12,507 nucleotides of DNA from an uncultured Collinsella sp. (GCA_900556285.1 USOF01000012.1:1-12507), one strand, 5' to 3'. Positions 1 through 7,228 are shown, counted from the first letter of the stretch. The notes: a model not told the origin generated them from the sequence alone. Numbers and translations: made by a program.

Positions 1-30
1 TCGGCAGCGTCAGATGTGTATAAGAGACAG
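1..30 (+). other. Sequencing adapter remnant (Nextera read-1 / Tn5 mosaic end)
   Basis: The first 30 bases match the last 30 bases of the 33-base Illumina Nextera transposase adapter for read 1. Positions 12-30 are the 19-bp Tn5 mosaic end AGATGTGTATAAGAGACAG. This is library-preparation sequence left on a contig end, not a biological insertion. Genomic sequence begins at about position 31. The minus-strand reading frame of the neighbouring gene continues open into the adapter, so a gene caller could add false residues to its C-terminal side. Confidence 0.97.
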
Positions 31-1496
31 ACCTCGGGAGGTGCGATGGTCGTACTTTTGGCGACTGCTTTGATATAGAGGGAGTCGACCGTGGCGTCGC
101 CCGTGCCGATGGCTTGGCCTGCCTCGTAGATGCCGTCACGGAGCTTGCGATAGTCAATGACCTTGCCGCCTTCGGGCGTCTGGATGGCGGCGTTCTCAAT
201 CTTGATGGTGCCGATTGTCTTGCCGTCAGCGCTCATGGCGCGGGCAAAGATTGCCGCTGTATCTCCTTCGGCCGTTACCTTGCTGCGGATGATCGAAATG
301 GCTGCGGGTGTGACGCCCTCGCTGGTCTGGGCGATGATGCCGATGTTCTCGCCTTGGGGTTCGCGCCTCGTCTCGCCATCTTGGTTTTCGCTGTAGGGGA
401 TGGGGCCGTCGCCGCTCTCGACATAGCGGGCTATGGCCTTGACAACGGAGTCGCTGATGTAGATGTGGCCGCCCTTCTCGTTGGGTCGATCGTTTCTGGT
501 GGAGAATGCAGCCGAAACCTCGCCTTCCGCAAACGCGTCCACGGTGGAGCCGTTCTTGACGACGATGTCGTCCTGGTAGGTGAAGAGGGCGTTGGCGCCA
601 CCGTATCTGCCTTTACTTGCACGGACCGTCACGTTTGCATGATCGAGGGTGATGCCCTTGTGGGCATAGACGCCATATTCAACACCGTTTACGTTGAGGG
701 AGGCGTTTGTGGCTGCGAGGCTGCCCTTGGCCTCGACGGCAGCGTCTTTCTCGGAGCTTGCCTTGACCTGGCTGCCGTCCGAGATGTTGATATTGCCGCC
801 GCTCCAAAGGGCCTCACCATCGGCTGAGCTTGCCTCGACCGTCCCGCCACCCTTGATGGTGAGGTTCTTGTCGGCTCCAATACCCTTGTCCTTGGTAGCC
901 CTGGCGGTGACGGCTCCGCTGTCGTCAATCGTGATATTGCCGTTTGCCCTGATGCCATCCGATGCACCCGTGGCGTTGACGTTGCCCGAACCTTTGATAG
1001 CGAGATCACCTCCGGCATTGATGGCATCAAACCCAGTGCTCGTGGCGTTGACGGATCCGGCTCCGTCGATGTTGATATTACCCGTGGAGAGGATAGCGTC
1101 CTCAGTAGATGTCACGCTGAGCGTGCCGCCCTCGTCGCCTTGGATATTGAGCTCGGCATTCTCGTTAGTGCCATGAGAAACGTTGATGCTTTCGATCCAT
1201 TCGGCAGTGACGATGTTGGTCCCCGAGTAATTCACGTTGAGCTTGCCTGCGGCCTGGATCTCGCCGCCGTTATAGTTGTTGAGCTTCAAGTCGTCGGCGC
1301 CGTCCCACGACCAGGTACCGGCCTCGTCGCTCGCCGCGGTGTTGTACTTGTTGCCGCCGACCTTGACCCATTCCGCTGCGAGCGAGACGCTCGGCATGAG
1401 CAGCGAGCTCACCGTGAGCGCGCACACGGCGCCCGCGACGATGCGGCGCGTCACGCGGCGCCAGCTGCCGTGTGCGAGCAGCGTGCGACGGCACAC
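31..1496 (-). CDS. Secreted repeat (beta-solenoid-like) surface protein, 3' end missing
   Basis: About 488 codons stay open on the minus strand from a GTG at 1496 to the contig edge, so the C-terminus is missing. A signal peptide is visible: basic residues (VTRR), a hydrophobic core (IVAGAVCALTVSSLL), and a cleavage site after SVSLA with the mature chain starting AEWVKVGG. A second GTG at 1454 would give a more standard 26-residue signal peptide. After about 115 mature residues come roughly seven repeats of 22-25 residues of the type DxIxAxGxIxIxGxGxVxAxS, as in right-handed beta-helix or carbohydrate-binding-domain-containing surface proteins of gut bacteria. The protein is rich in Gly, Asn, Ala, Ser and Asp, has few Cys, and is probably exported and cell-surface bound or shed. 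No anchor (LPXTG or similar) can be seen because the end is missing. The ligand is unknown. The start is uncertain because a better ribosome site lies at 1564 in another frame. Confidence 0.82.
612..1106 (-). repeat. Tandem protein repeats in the secreted protein (about 7 x 22-25 residues)
   Basis: In the minus-strand reading frame, successive units begin TEDAILSTGNINIDG, TGFDAINAGGDLAIKG, SDGIRANGNITIDDSG, KDKGIGADKNLTIKGGG, DGEALWSGGNINISDG, EKDAAVEAKGSL and EYGVYAHKGITLDHANV. The periodic pattern of small and aliphatic residues with Gly/Asn/Asp turns is typical of a parallel beta-helix. The DNA copies have diverged, so this is a protein-level repeat rather than a recent duplication. Confidence 0.75.
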
Positions 1497-1564
1497 GTCG
1501 GGCTCGACAAAATGGCTCCAGAGGTTTTGTCATTGCGCTTGGGGGTCGTGAACAAGGCGGCCAT
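1451..1564 (-). CDS. 37-codon 5' ORF: leader peptide, or frameshifted start of the secreted protein
   Basis: An ATG at 1564 is preceded by GGGAG at good spacing, the best translation signal in front of the secreted repeat protein. The frame (MAALFTTPKRNDKTSG...) ends with TGA at 1451-1453. The long secreted-protein frame is offset by one base. The stop overlaps a GTG of that frame at 1454 (GTGA), the arrangement used in translational coupling. The secreted frame also looks coding upstream of 1454, with a basic Arg-rich stretch back to about 1496. Three readings fit: a frameshift (true mutation or assembly error) near 1490-1510 in one longer gene with an extended signal-peptide n-region, a short coupled leader peptide, or recoding. 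I favour a frameshift, with low certainty. Confidence 0.5.
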   Translation of the reverse strand: MAALFTTPKRNDKTSGAILSSPTCAVARCSHTAAGAA

Positions 1565-1700
1565 GGTTACTCCCATCCTCATAGGGCCTATGCGATTAAG
1601 CCCAGCATATCTGCAGGATGTAGCCGGCGGTAGTGCCGTTTGGAGGGCAAAATGTCCAAAACTTGGGAAGCAAAACATCGCGCGTCTGTGCGTTGCCTGG

Positions 1701-1745
1701 CTTTAAAAGAAAAGCGCGGAGCCGCTCGATGCGACTCCGCGCTTT
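1701..1745 (-). terminator. Rho-independent terminator of the purine permease
   Basis: A perfect 11-bp stem (AAAGCGCGGAG at 1711-1721 with CTCCGCGCTTT at 1735-1745) encloses a 13-nt loop. On the minus strand it is followed by a U-rich run (TTTTCTTTT), 28 bp after the permease stop codon. Confidence 0.88.
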
Positions 1746-1772
1746 GGTGTTCTGTTTTAGCAGACTATGCCG

Positions 1773-3083
1773 TTACGCTACGAAGAAGTAGACGAGGAAG
1801 GCAAGGGCTGCGATCCACATGAGCGGCTTGATCTTGGAGGCCTCGCCCTTAAAGAGCGCGACGATCACGTAGGCGATAAAGCCCAGGCCAATGCCGGCAG
1901 AGATGGAGTAGGTGAAGGGCACGCCGGCGACAATCATGAACGCCGGGAAACCCTGCGACACGTCGGACCAGTCGATCTCGGAGGCCTCGCTCATCATGAG
2001 GTAGCCGACGTAGACCAGAGCACCGCAGGTGGCGGCGCTGGAAACGATGGTGACGATGGGGGAGAAGAACGCGGCGAGAATGAACAACACGCCGGTGGTG
2101 ACGGAGGTGAGGCCCGTGCGGCCACCGTCGGCAGCGCCAGAGGTGGACTCGACGAAGGTGGTGATGGAGGAGACGCCCATGAAACCGCCCACAGCAGCGG
2201 CGGCGGAGTCGACGATCAGGATCTCCTTGATATCCTCGACGTTGCCGTCGTCGGTGAGGAACTCGCCCTGCTTGGCCACGGCCATCGCGGTGCCCATGGT
2301 GTCGAAGAAGTCGCTCATGAGCAGCGAGAACGAGATGACGAGGAGCGTGGGGTCGGTAAGGACCTTGACGATGGCGGGCACGCCGCCGGCGTCGGCGATG
2401 GGGCCACCGATGCTCGAGAAGTCGAGCGGGGCGATGATACCGGTCGGAGCCTGGGTCACACCTAGGGGGATACCGGCGATGACGGCGACGACGATGCCGA
2501 TGAGCAGCGAGCCGGGGACGTTGCGGCAGGCGAGAGCGACTGTCACCAGGATGGAGATGATGCCGACGATGAAGGTGGGGGAGGTGATGTCGCCCAGACC
2601 GACGAGCGTACCGGTGCCAGCGGTGATAATGCCGGCATCGCACAGGCCAATCATGGCGATGAACAGGCCCAGGCCCACCGAGATGGCGTGACGCAGGACA
2701 ACCGGGATGGCGTCCATGATGGCCTCGCGCAGGCCACAAAGCACGAGCAGCAAGATGACGATACCCTCGAGGAAGATGACGCTCATGGCCACGTGCCAGT
2801 CACCGCCGCAGACGGTGGTGGTGATTTCAGCGATCATCGCGTTGACGCCTAAGCCCGACGCGCAGGCGAGCGGGCGGTTAGCGAAGATGCCCATGCAGAT
2901 GGTCATGATGCCGGCGCCCAGGCAGGTGGCGCAGGCGAGCGCTCCCGCATCGATGCCGGCGCCCGAGAGCACCGCGGGGTTGACGGCGATGATGTAGGCC
3001 ATCGCCAGGAATGTTGTCAGTCCAGCGCGGAGTTCGGTCCCGATTGTGGACTTGCGCTCACTGACGTGAAATAGTTCGTCCAT
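1773..3083 (-). CDS. NCS2 family purine (adenine/guanine/hypoxanthine) permease, AzgA/PbuG type
   Basis: A 436-residue polytopic membrane protein, the usual length for the AzgA/PbuG/GhxP branch of the nucleobase:cation symporter-2 family, which takes up purine bases with protons for salvage. Family marks are TTFLAMAYIIAVNP (residues 23-36), the GLGVNAMIAE half-helix motif (78-87), SDFFDTMGTAMAVA (257-270), and ESTSGAADGGRTGLTS (312-327), the substrate-region signature of this branch. About 12-14 hydrophobic segments are visible. The ATG at 3083 is chosen because GGAAAGGG lies just upstream; an in-frame ATG at 3140 has no ribosome site. It is a single gene with its own terminator and is divergent from the deformylase-like gene. 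No purine riboswitch could be recognised in the roughly 50-nt leader. The exact base specificity cannot be read from sequence. Confidence 0.93.
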   Translation of the reverse strand: MDELFHVSERKSTIGTELRAGLTTFLAMAYIIAVNPAVLSGAGIDAGALACATCLGAGIMTICMGIFANRPLACASGLGVNAMIAEITTTVCGGDWHVAMSVIFLEGIVILLLVLCGLREAIMDAIPVVLRHAISVGLGLFIAMIGLCDAGIITAGTGTLVGLGDITSPTFIVGIISILVTVALACRNVPGSLLIGIVVAVIAGIPLGVTQAPTGIIAPLDFSSIGGPIADAGGVPAIVKVLTDPTLLVISFSLLMSDFFDTMGTAMAVAKQGEFLTDDGNVEDIKEILIVDSAAAAVGGFMGVSSITTFVESTSGAADGGRTGLTSVTTGVLFILAAFFSPIVTIVSSAATCGALVYVGYLMMSEASEIDWSDVSQGFPAFMIVAGVPFTYSISAGIGLGFIAYVIVALFKGEASKIKPLMWIAALAFLVYFFVA

Positions 3084-3100
3084 GCATACCCTTTCCTTGT

Positions 3101-3144
3101 TCGGCCCCGAGTTTAGGCCGATTGACACGAACTCACCCACTATA
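3101..3144 (-). promoter_or_regulatory. Putative permease promoter (-10) and leader hairpin
   Basis: Reading the minus strand, TATAGT (3144-3139) is a good -10 box about 55 bp before the permease ATG; no convincing -35 is seen. Between it and the ribosome site, TCGGCC (3101-3106) and GGCCGA (3116-3121) form a 6-bp inverted repeat with a 9-nt centre. It could be a small operator or a leader hairpin. Confidence 0.4.
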
Positions 3145-3237
3145 TCGCCTTTGTGAAGTTGGTGTTCCTCGCATGTTGATGTTCGGCGGTTTGTAACGGA
3201 CGGGCGGTATCTTTCGCATGAAATTGTGTAGGTACCG

Positions 3238-3243
3238 TATACT
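3238..3243 (+). promoter_or_regulatory. Putative -10 box of the deformylase-like gene
   Basis: TATACT lies about 34 bp before the chosen ATG and matches five of six consensus bases. No clear -35 element is present 16-18 bp upstream, so the promoter is weak, activated, or misplaced. Confidence 0.38.
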
Positions 3244-3276
3244 TAAGCGGTTACAACGACCCCTATGGAGGAACGT

Positions 3277-3696
3277 ATGATTAAAGAGCTTTGCCACGAC
3301 GAGGCTATCCTGTCCCAGCGTTGCGAGGTTGCGACTGTCGAGGACGAGTCGGTTGCTCAGGACCTGATCGATACCATCAAGTCGCTCGACGATGCCGGCT
3401 GCTTGGCCGCTAACCAGATTGGCGTTACCAAGAAGGTTTGCGTCTACCTGGACGATGCCGGCGAGCCCCACGTGCTCTACAACCCCCGTCTGGTGTTTGG
3501 CCTGGGCGCCAGCAAGATGGAGGAGAGCTGCCTGACGCACGAGGAGGTCACCAAGTCCACGCGCTATATCAAGTGCAAGGTCGCTTATGACGTGATCGTC
3601 GACGGCAAGATGCGCGAGCGCAAGCAGGACTTTGTGGGCTTCGAGGCGCAGATGATTCAACACATGATTGACCACTGTCTAGGAAAGTTGGTCTAA
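3277..3696 (+). CDS. Short peptide-deformylase-like protein lacking the catalytic Glu
   Basis: A 139-residue protein of the peptide deformylase fold, at the short end of a family that normally has 150-190 residues. Deformylase removes the N-formyl group from new proteins with a metal held by one Cys and two His. Motif 1 is GCLAANQIG (41-49, Gln47 kept). Motif 2 is ESCLT (83-87), keeping the metal ligand Cys85. Motif 3, normally HExxH, reads HMIDH (129-133): both His ligands remain but the catalytic Glu is Met130, from an unambiguous ATG codon. It probably binds metal but should be a poor or inactive deformylase. The ATG at 3277 is used because GGAGGA (3267-3272) sits just before it; an ATG at 3265 overlaps that site. 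It may be regulatory, or an accessory paralogue of a true Def elsewhere in the genome. Confidence 0.87.
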   Translation: MIKELCHDEAILSQRCEVATVEDESVAQDLIDTIKSLDDAGCLAANQIGVTKKVCVYLDDAGEPHVLYNPRLVFGLGASKMEESCLTHEEVTKSTRYIKCKVAYDVIVDGKMRERKQDFVGFEAQMIQHMIDHCLGKLV

Positions 3697-3698
3697 GG

Positions 3699-3732
3699 GG
3701 ACCAAAGCACCGCACTTCGTCTCTTTTGGTCC
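3699..3732 (+). promoter_or_regulatory. Hairpin competing with the downstream terminator
   Basis: GGACCAAA (3699-3706) pairs perfectly with TTTGGTCC (3725-3732) across an 18-nt loop, starting just after the deformylase-like stop codon. Its right arm shares bases 3728-3732 with the left arm of the terminator stem, so the two hairpins cannot fully form together. It may be an antiterminator-like element or just a companion stem. Confidence 0.45.
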
Positions 3733-3770
3733 GGGCGTGACATTGTTGTCATGTCCGGGCTTTTGTGTTT
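3728..3770 (+). terminator. Rho-independent terminator after the deformylase-like gene
   Basis: On the plus-strand RNA, 3728-3742 pairs with 3747-3761 over 15 bp (including four G-U pairs) around a UUGU tetraloop, followed by UUUUGUGUUU. The pairing is good only on the plus strand, so it ends the gene before it. It stands 58 bp before the bile salt hydrolase start. Confidence 0.75.
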
Positions 3771-3827
3771 AGCGCGTTTTTGTTTGGTGACAATAACCTT
3801 AGCAGGAACGTAAAGCTAGGAGGCGCT

Positions 3828-4793
3828 ATGTGTACGAGCATTCGATTTACCGATAATTCTGGCCACATGTATCTAGGCCGCAACCTCGACTGGAGCTTTG
3901 ACTACGGCCAACAGGTTCGCGTGATGCCGCGCGGGTTCCACATTCCGTATTCGTTTATCGACGATGCGTCGGCGGCGCACGCGGTAATCGGCATGTGCAT
4001 CGATTACGAGAACTACCCTATGTTTTTCGACTGCGGTAACGATGCGGGTCTGGCTGTGGCGGGGCTCAACTTCCCCGGCTATGCCGAGTATGCCGATGGC
4101 CCTGTCGACGGCAAGAACAATATCGCGGCCTATGAGTTTCCCCTGTGGGTGGCAGCGACGTTCTCGACGGTCGATGAGGTCGAGGCCGCGCTGCGCGACA
4201 CGGTGATTGTCGCCAAATCTGCCGGAGAGGGGCTGGGCGTGTCACTGCTCCATTGGATTATCGGCGACAGCCAACGCAGCATCGTGGTCGAGATGATGGC
4301 TGACGGCCTGCATGTATACGACAATCCGGTCGACACCCTTGCCAATCAGCCGACTTTCCCGTGGCACATGGAAAACCTGCGCACCTATATCACGGCCACA
4401 AGCGATTTTCCGCAGACGGCGACATGGCGTGGCGCCGAGCTTAAGCCCTATGGAGCCGGTGCCGGCATGCGCGGCATTCCGGGCGATTGCTATTCGCCGA
4501 GCCGTTTTGTAAAGGCGGCGTACCTCAATGCCAATTACCCACAAAAGGAGAGCGAGACCGAAAACGTCGTTCGCATGTTCCGCTCGCTCGAGGGCGTGGT
4601 GATGATCGAGGGAGCGTCCAGGATGGGCGATGGCAAGTTCGAGAAGACTATCTACACCGGATGCTTTAGCGCGCGCACGGGCAATTATTACTACGCGATG
4701 TATGGGGATCCGTCGATTCGCTACGTGAGCCTGATGGATGCCGAGGGCGCGAGCCCCGATAGACTCGTGGTTCCCGAGCCGCGTCGTTCGTAG
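3828..4793 (+). CDS. bsh: Bile salt hydrolase (choloylglycine hydrolase)
   Basis: A 321-residue Ntn-hydrolase of the choloylglycine hydrolase family, matching the usual 315-340. It cuts the amide bond of glycine- or taurine-conjugated bile acids. It has no signal peptide, so it should be cytoplasmic. After Met removal, Cys2 of MCTSIRF becomes the N-terminal nucleophile. The other expected active-site residues are present: Arg18 and Asp21 (GRNLDW), Asn81 (GLNFPGYA), Asn173 (LANQPTFP) and Arg226 (SPSRF). GLNFPGYA favours bile salt hydrolase over penicillin V acylase. The loop YGAGAG (208-213) carries a G-x-G motif, reported in this family to go with preference for glycine conjugates. The ATG at 3828 is set by AGGAGG (3818-3823) and by the need for Cys at position 2; a longer frame from 3765 would hide the nucleophile. 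It is a single gene between terminators. No strong promoter is evident in 3771-3817. Confidence 0.95.
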   Translation: MCTSIRFTDNSGHMYLGRNLDWSFDYGQQVRVMPRGFHIPYSFIDDASAAHAVIGMCIDYENYPMFFDCGNDAGLAVAGLNFPGYAEYADGPVDGKNNIAAYEFPLWVAATFSTVDEVEAALRDTVIVAKSAGEGLGVSLLHWIIGDSQRSIVVEMMADGLHVYDNPVDTLANQPTFPWHMENLRTYITATSDFPQTATWRGAELKPYGAGAGMRGIPGDCYSPSRFVKAAYLNANYPQKESETENVVRMFRSLEGVVMIEGASRMGDGKFEKTIYTGCFSARTGNYYYAMYGDPSIRYVSLMDAEGASPDRLVVPEPRRS

Positions 4794-4816
4794 CCGATAG
4801 CTTTACCGCAATGCAA

Positions 4817-4852
4817 AGCGGCCCTGCATCTCCCGTGAGGTGCAGGGCCGCT
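4817..4852. terminator. Bidirectional terminator between bsh and kup
   Basis: A 12-bp perfect stem (AGCGGCCCTGCA at 4817-4828 with TGCAGGGCCGCT at 4841-4852) extends inward by four more pairs to a CCGT tetraloop. It lies between two convergent genes, 23 bp after one stop and 20 bp after the other. The T-tracts are short on both sides, but the stem is very stable. Confidence 0.8.
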
Positions 4853-4872
4853 GTCGTTGATTTGTGACGTCG

Positions 4873-7104
4873 CTAGAAGTTGGCGTCGTTGAGTTGTTCG
4901 TTCTCAAGGCCGTCGAGCTGTTGCTGTTCGGGCGTATCGGCGACGCTCTCGAGCAACTCGGTGGGATCGACGTTCATGTCCTTACCGGCTTCGTTGCCGT
5001 TGACCAAGTCGTCCGAGAAGATGTCGACTTCCATTTCCTCGGCCTCTTCGATCTGAACCTCGAGCGGCACCTGGGTGCGCACGAGCTTAACGGCCGGGCG
5101 CATGCGGGCAAACAGCGGCACGTACTCGATGATGATGGCCGAGTTCTCGAGACCGTACCAGCGTGCCGGGCTTCCGCAGGCGCGGCGGACGGCGTACTTG
5201 ATGGCCATCACGCGGTGGTCATTGCGGTTGATGTCCGTTTCGGGGGCAAGCATCTTGCGCAGCATGCAAAAGCGGAAGTCACCCACGTTGCCGCGTGTCT
5301 CGTAGATGGAGTAGGTGTGATGTTGCGGCGGCAGCTCGCCCGATGCCATCAAGTCGCCGACGATCTGACGCAGATAAGCGTTGACGCGCTGGTTGACTTT
5401 AAAGCCCAGGTCCAGGCGAACGCGGAAGAGGAAGTCCGTGCCAAAGGTCTCGACGGAATACTCGTGCGTATAGGGCTCATCGGTAACGTGCACGTTAATG
5501 AACCAATATGCCTTGGCGCGCTTGGGATGCTTATCCAGGATGGAATAGAGCACGTCGCGGTCGAGCGTGAGCGGGTCGGGGCTGTTGGTGAGAAATACCA
5601 GATTGTCGGCGAGCACGGGATAGGTCTCGTCGTTGCGCAGGCGGTTGAGCTGATCGATGTACTTGGAGACGGGCAACAGAATCGTCTGCGTGCGCTCGAT
5701 GGCGGTGCCACGGCGCCACACGTACATAAGGCCAAACAGCAGTGCGGCCAGGAAGATCATCACATAGCCGCCGTCAAAGAACATGGTGAGGCACGAGGCA
5801 AAGAAGCACAGCTCAATGGCACCGAAGAGCAGGGCGAAGACGCAGGCGCCCAGCTTGTGCTTGAGAATGCCAGCGATATAGCTCGTCAAAAGCGTCGTGG
5901 TCATGAGCATGGTCACGGTAATGGCGAGGCCGTAGGCGCTCTCCATGCGCTCGGAGTTTTGGAACAGCAGCACGATGAAGATGCAGCCGACCCACATGAT
6001 GTTGTTGACGAGCGGAATATAGAGCTGGCCCTTGGTGTCGCTGGGGTAGTGGATGCGCAGGTGCGGCATGAGATTGAGACGGGTTGCCTCGGATACCAGC
6101 GAGAACGAGCCGGTGATGAGCGCCTGCGAGGCGATGATGGCCGCTACGGCCGAAAGCACGATGGCAAAGGGGCGCAGGGGCTCGGGAAGCATCATATAAA
6201 ACGGGTTGACGATATCCATCGCGAGCATCTGGGGGTTGGAGTTATTGGCGAGCAGCCAAGCTCCCTGACCCAGATAGTTGAGGATAAGGGCCGCCTTAAC
6301 AAACGGCCAGGATGCATAGATGTTGGCCTTGCCAACGTGGCCCATGTCCGAGTAGAGGGCCTCGGCGCCGGTCGTCGACAGGAAGACAAAGCCGAGCACC
6401 ATAATGCCCGAGTGGTTGATGGGCGAGAACAGGAACATGATGCCGCGGATGGGGTTGAGCGCGCGCAGGATGGACAGGTTGCCGAGCATGTTGAACAGGC
6501 CGGCGCCTGCCAGGAACAGGAACCACAACGTCATGAGCGGGCCGAACAGCTTGCCGATCGACGAGGTACCGGCGCGCTGCATGGCAAATAGGCCGCAGAT
6601 AATGATGATGGTGATGATGATGACGTTGGTCTGGCCGTCGCCAAGCAGCGCGTGGCCCCACTCGATGGTACGCAGGCCCTCGATGGCTGTGGTGACCGTG
6701 ACCGCGGGAGTGAGGATGCCGTCGGCGAGCAGCGCCGCGCCGCCGATCATGGCAGGTAGGATCAGCCATGGTGCCACTTTTCGCACCAGGCTAAACAGGG
6801 CAAAGATGCCGCCTTCGTTGTGGTTGTCGGCCTTCATGGCGATTACCACGTACTTGACCGTGGTCACGAGTGTCATGGTCCAGATGACGAGCGAAAGCGC
6901 GCCCAGGATCATGTCCTCGCTGACGGTACCGATGCCGCCGTTGTTGGCGACGATTGATTTCATGGTGTACATGGGGCTCGTGCCGATGTCGCCATAGACG
7001 ACGCCGAGCGTTACAAGCAGCATGCCAGCGGAGAGGGGGATGGCTCCGTGCCCGCCTTGACCACGCTGGTCTTGGGGGCTTGCCTCCAGTTTGTTGTGTG
7101 CCAC
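4873..7104 (-). CDS. kup: Kup-family potassium uptake transporter with an extended acidic tail
   Basis: A 743-residue K+ transporter of the KUP/HAK/KT family, which imports potassium, probably with protons, across the cell membrane. The hallmark GVVYGDIGTSP (residues 34-44) is in the first helix, and KADNHNEGGIFAL (91-103) is the next conserved block. About 12 hydrophobic segments run to about residue 465. A cytoplasmic domain of about 220 residues follows, then a 58-residue Asp/Glu/Asn-rich tail (686-743). Family members are usually 620-680 residues, so the tail is extra. The GTG at 7104 is chosen because AAGGGAG (7116-7110) lies 5 nt before it; an ATG at 7122 has no ribosome site and would put that site inside the gene. 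The gene is transcribed alone, convergent with bsh, with a palindrome just upstream. Related transporters in Firmicutes respond to cyclic di-AMP; nothing in this sequence proves that here. Confidence 0.95.
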   Translation of the reverse strand: MAHNKLEASPQDQRGQGGHGAIPLSAGMLLVTLGVVYGDIGTSPMYTMKSIVANNGGIGTVSEDMILGALSLVIWTMTLVTTVKYVVIAMKADNHNEGGIFALFSLVRKVAPWLILPAMIGGAALLADGILTPAVTVTTAIEGLRTIEWGHALLGDGQTNVIIITIIIICGLFAMQRAGTSSIGKLFGPLMTLWFLFLAGAGLFNMLGNLSILRALNPIRGIMFLFSPINHSGIMVLGFVFLSTTGAEALYSDMGHVGKANIYASWPFVKAALILNYLGQGAWLLANNSNPQMLAMDIVNPFYMMLPEPLRPFAIVLSAVAAIIASQALITGSFSLVSEATRLNLMPHLRIHYPSDTKGQLYIPLVNNIMWVGCIFIVLLFQNSERMESAYGLAITVTMLMTTTLLTSYIAGILKHKLGACVFALLFGAIELCFFASCLTMFFDGGYVMIFLAALLFGLMYVWRRGTAIERTQTILLPVSKYIDQLNRLRNDETYPVLADNLVFLTNSPDPLTLDRDVLYSILDKHPKRAKAYWFINVHVTDEPYTHEYSVETFGTDFLFRVRLDLGFKVNQRVNAYLRQIVGDLMASGELPPQHHTYSIYETRGNVGDFRFCMLRKMLAPETDINRNDHRVMAIKYAVRRACGSPARWYGLENSAIIIEYVPLFARMRPAVKLVRTQVPLEVQIEEAEEMEVDIFSDDLVNGNEAGKDMNVDPTELLESVADTPEQQQLDGLENEQLNDANF

Positions 7105-7126
7105 GTGGACTCCCTTAGACATCCGG

Positions 7127-7147
7127 TTATCTGTTTAGGACAGATAA
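7127..7147 (-). promoter_or_regulatory. Palindrome in the kup upstream region (operator candidate)
   Basis: TTATCTGT (7127-7134) and ACAGATAA (7140-7147) form a perfect 8-bp inverted repeat with a 5-bp centre, ending 23 bp before the kup GTG. On the minus strand an AT-rich candidate -10, TATAAA (7166-7161), lies just upstream. The site would fall in the start region or early leader, where a repressor or RNA hairpin could control potassium uptake. No -35 is convincing. Confidence 0.5.
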
Positions 7148-7204
7148 TCTTTATGCCGTCTTTATACATACAAGAGCAGTTTGGCACATCAGGTTATTTT
7201 AGAC

Positions 7205-7228
7205 AATAATCCTCAGCTGGGGATTATT
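7205..7228 (-). terminator. AT-rich inverted repeat, probable terminator of the EamA transporter gene
   Basis: AATAATCC (7205-7212) and GGATTATT (7221-7228) are a perfect 8-bp inverted repeat around a centre with AGCT in the middle, 35 bp after the transporter stop. On the minus strand it is followed by TGTCTAAAATAA, a modest T-tract. It could instead be a protein-binding site for kup. The remainder of 7105-7262 holds no gene. Confidence 0.5.

Noticed and set aside
1..30. Tn5/IS50 end as a mobile element
   Set aside because: The mosaic end is preceded by the Nextera primer tail and sits exactly at the contig edge, so it is library adapter.
114..1706. Several open frames on the plus strand over the secreted protein
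   Set aside because: The minus-strand frame encodes a signal peptide followed by regular repeats, while the plus-strand frames have no domains or ribosome sites and are shadows.
1767..2465. 232-codon open frame on the plus strand, antisense to the permease
   Set aside because: The product is low-complexity Gly/Asp/Glu/His sequence. The permease on the opposite strand explains the open frame.
3084..3138. Purine riboswitch in front of the permease
   Set aside because: The leader between the -10 candidate and the ATG is only about 50 nt, and neither the three-way-junction helices nor the conserved loop sequences can be found.
4864..6591. 575-codon open frame on the plus strand, antisense to kup
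   Set aside because: Kup is certain on the other strand. The plus frame gives a His/Gly/Glu/Asp-rich product with no recognisable domain and no ribosome site, as expected of a shadow frame in GC-rich DNA.
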